Part shown: positions 63,591-64,000 of the stretch, piece by piece | Layout: each line of letters opens with the position of its first letter | How positions within the stretch are numbered: the stretch's first letter is position 1 | Assembly: GCF_041295575.1 (NCBI RefSeq) | Contig: NZ_CP160452.1 | Span: 1,302,001 to 1,366,000 of the forward strand | Origin: Sporosarcina pasteurii | GTDB lineage: Bacteria > Bacillota > Bacilli > Bacillales_A > Planococcaceae | Direction of reading: 5' to 3' | Length of the DNA: 64,000 nt | Made by a program: the position numbers and the translations under genes | Notes under the pieces: generated by a model | The model's input: the letters and a program-made list of their open reading frames with translations, nothing else | Databases searched by the model: none | Told to the model about the DNA's origin: nothing

Positions 63591-64000
63591 TTGATAGAAT
63601 CAATGAAGAAATGGTTGATTGAGAGACCTGATGAAAAATTAGTAGATCATTTTACAGAAGAACTAAATATTTCTACTGTCCATGCTAAAATATTAATTTC
63701 AAGAGGAATCACGAATATAAATGAGGCAAAAGACTTTTTAAACACGGATGAAACTGCTTTACATGACCCTTTTTTATTCCATCAAATGGACCATGCAGTG
63801 AATCTGATTAAAAATGCGATACACCAGAATAAAAAAATTGCTATTTATGGCGACTATGATTGTGATGGTGTCACTAGTATTACCGTTTTAATGACCGCTT
63901 TAGAGCGTCTTGGTGCCGATGTCTTTTTCGTCATTCCGAATCGATTTGAACACGGATATGGTCCACATAAAGATTTATTTCAAGAAATTTATGAAGCAGG
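63591..64000 (+). CDS. recJ: Single-stranded-DNA exonuclease RecJ, N-terminal part (cut by window edge)
   Basis: 136 residues are visible and the frame is open at the edge. The DHH-family metal motif I reads IYGDYDCDGVTSITVLM (about residues 81-97), followed by FVIPNRFEHGYGP. RecJ degrades 5' single strands in RecFOR recombination and mismatch or base repair. TTG 63591 is preferred, 11 nt after AGGAGG; GTG 63582 in the same frame lies only 2 nt after it, and ATG 63603 is farther. The position after yrvD is conserved. Confidence 0.93.
   Translation, partial: MIESMKKWLIERPDEKLVDHFTEELNISTVHAKILISRGITNINEAKDFLNTDETALHDPFLFHQMDHAVNLIKNAIHQNKKIAIYGDYDCDGVTSITVLMTALERLGADVFFVIPNRFEHGYGPHKDLFQEIYEA

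Overview
The window reads as chromosomal backbone of a low-GC, endospore-forming, rod-shaped Firmicute of the order Bacillales, most likely in the Planococcaceae (Sporosarcina-like). This rests on gene order and protein character, not on a database match. The order hem operon / spoVID / valS / folC / prepilin peptidase / spoIIB / maf / radC / mreBCD / minCD / spoIVFAB / rplU-prp-rpmA / spo0B / obgE / pheB-pheA / safA / yebC / ruvAB / queA / tgt / yajC / spoVB / comN / secDF / recJ follows the Bacillus subtilis map closely. Two accessory blocks are inserted. No rRNA, tRNA, CRISPR array, prophage or transposase was found.

Layout: (1) 1-5.8 kb, haem synthesis (hemA partial, hemX, hemC, hemD, hemB, hemL). 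HemC lacks the cysteine that normally carries its dipyrromethane cofactor. (2) 5.9-10 kb, a SpoVID-like coat protein that ends where its LysM domain should begin, then a valine T-box and valS. (3) 10-16.2 kb, an inserted carnitine-to-glycine-betaine module: TetR regulator, BKACE-type cleavage enzyme, carnitine dehydrogenase, hotdog thioesterase and an OpuA-type ABC importer. A shared palindromic operator lies at both promoters. (4) 16.4-34.3 kb, a type IV pilus region. It has three minor pilins, a convergent pair of RimK-like ATP-grasp ligases, folC, two tandem membrane GGDEF proteins, a VanW protein, pilB (with an MshEN-like c-di-GMP motif), pilT, pilC, a palindromic repeat, the major pilin, pilM, pilN, pilO and the prepilin peptidase. 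It occupies the place where B. subtilis has only folC-comC.

(5) 34.4-43 kb: septum, shape and division genes (spoIIB-like, maf, radC, mreBCD, minCD), the pro-sigmaK processing pair spoIVFA/spoIVFB (SpoIVFB without a CBS domain), and the ribosomal L21/Prp/L27 operon with an L21 leader. (6) 43.3-49.4 kb: spo0B, obgE, pheB, pheA, safA, a YsxE-like coat kinase-fold protein and yebC. (7) 49.5-64 kb: an unrecognised small gene behind a strong promoter with an inverted repeat, ruvAB, queA, tgt, yajC, a DUF421 membrane protein, spoVB (minus strand), glcT-ptsG with an antiterminator leader, comN, secDF, a LapA-type protein and the start of recJ.

How the parts fit: most of the window is housekeeping and sporulation. 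Candidate sigmaE-type promoters sit before spoVID, spoIVFA, safA and spoVB. The most promising material for follow-up is the HemC active-site change, the operator-controlled carnitine module, the c-di-GMP/type IV pilus cluster with its retraction ATPase, and the paired ATP-grasp ligases of unknown product.
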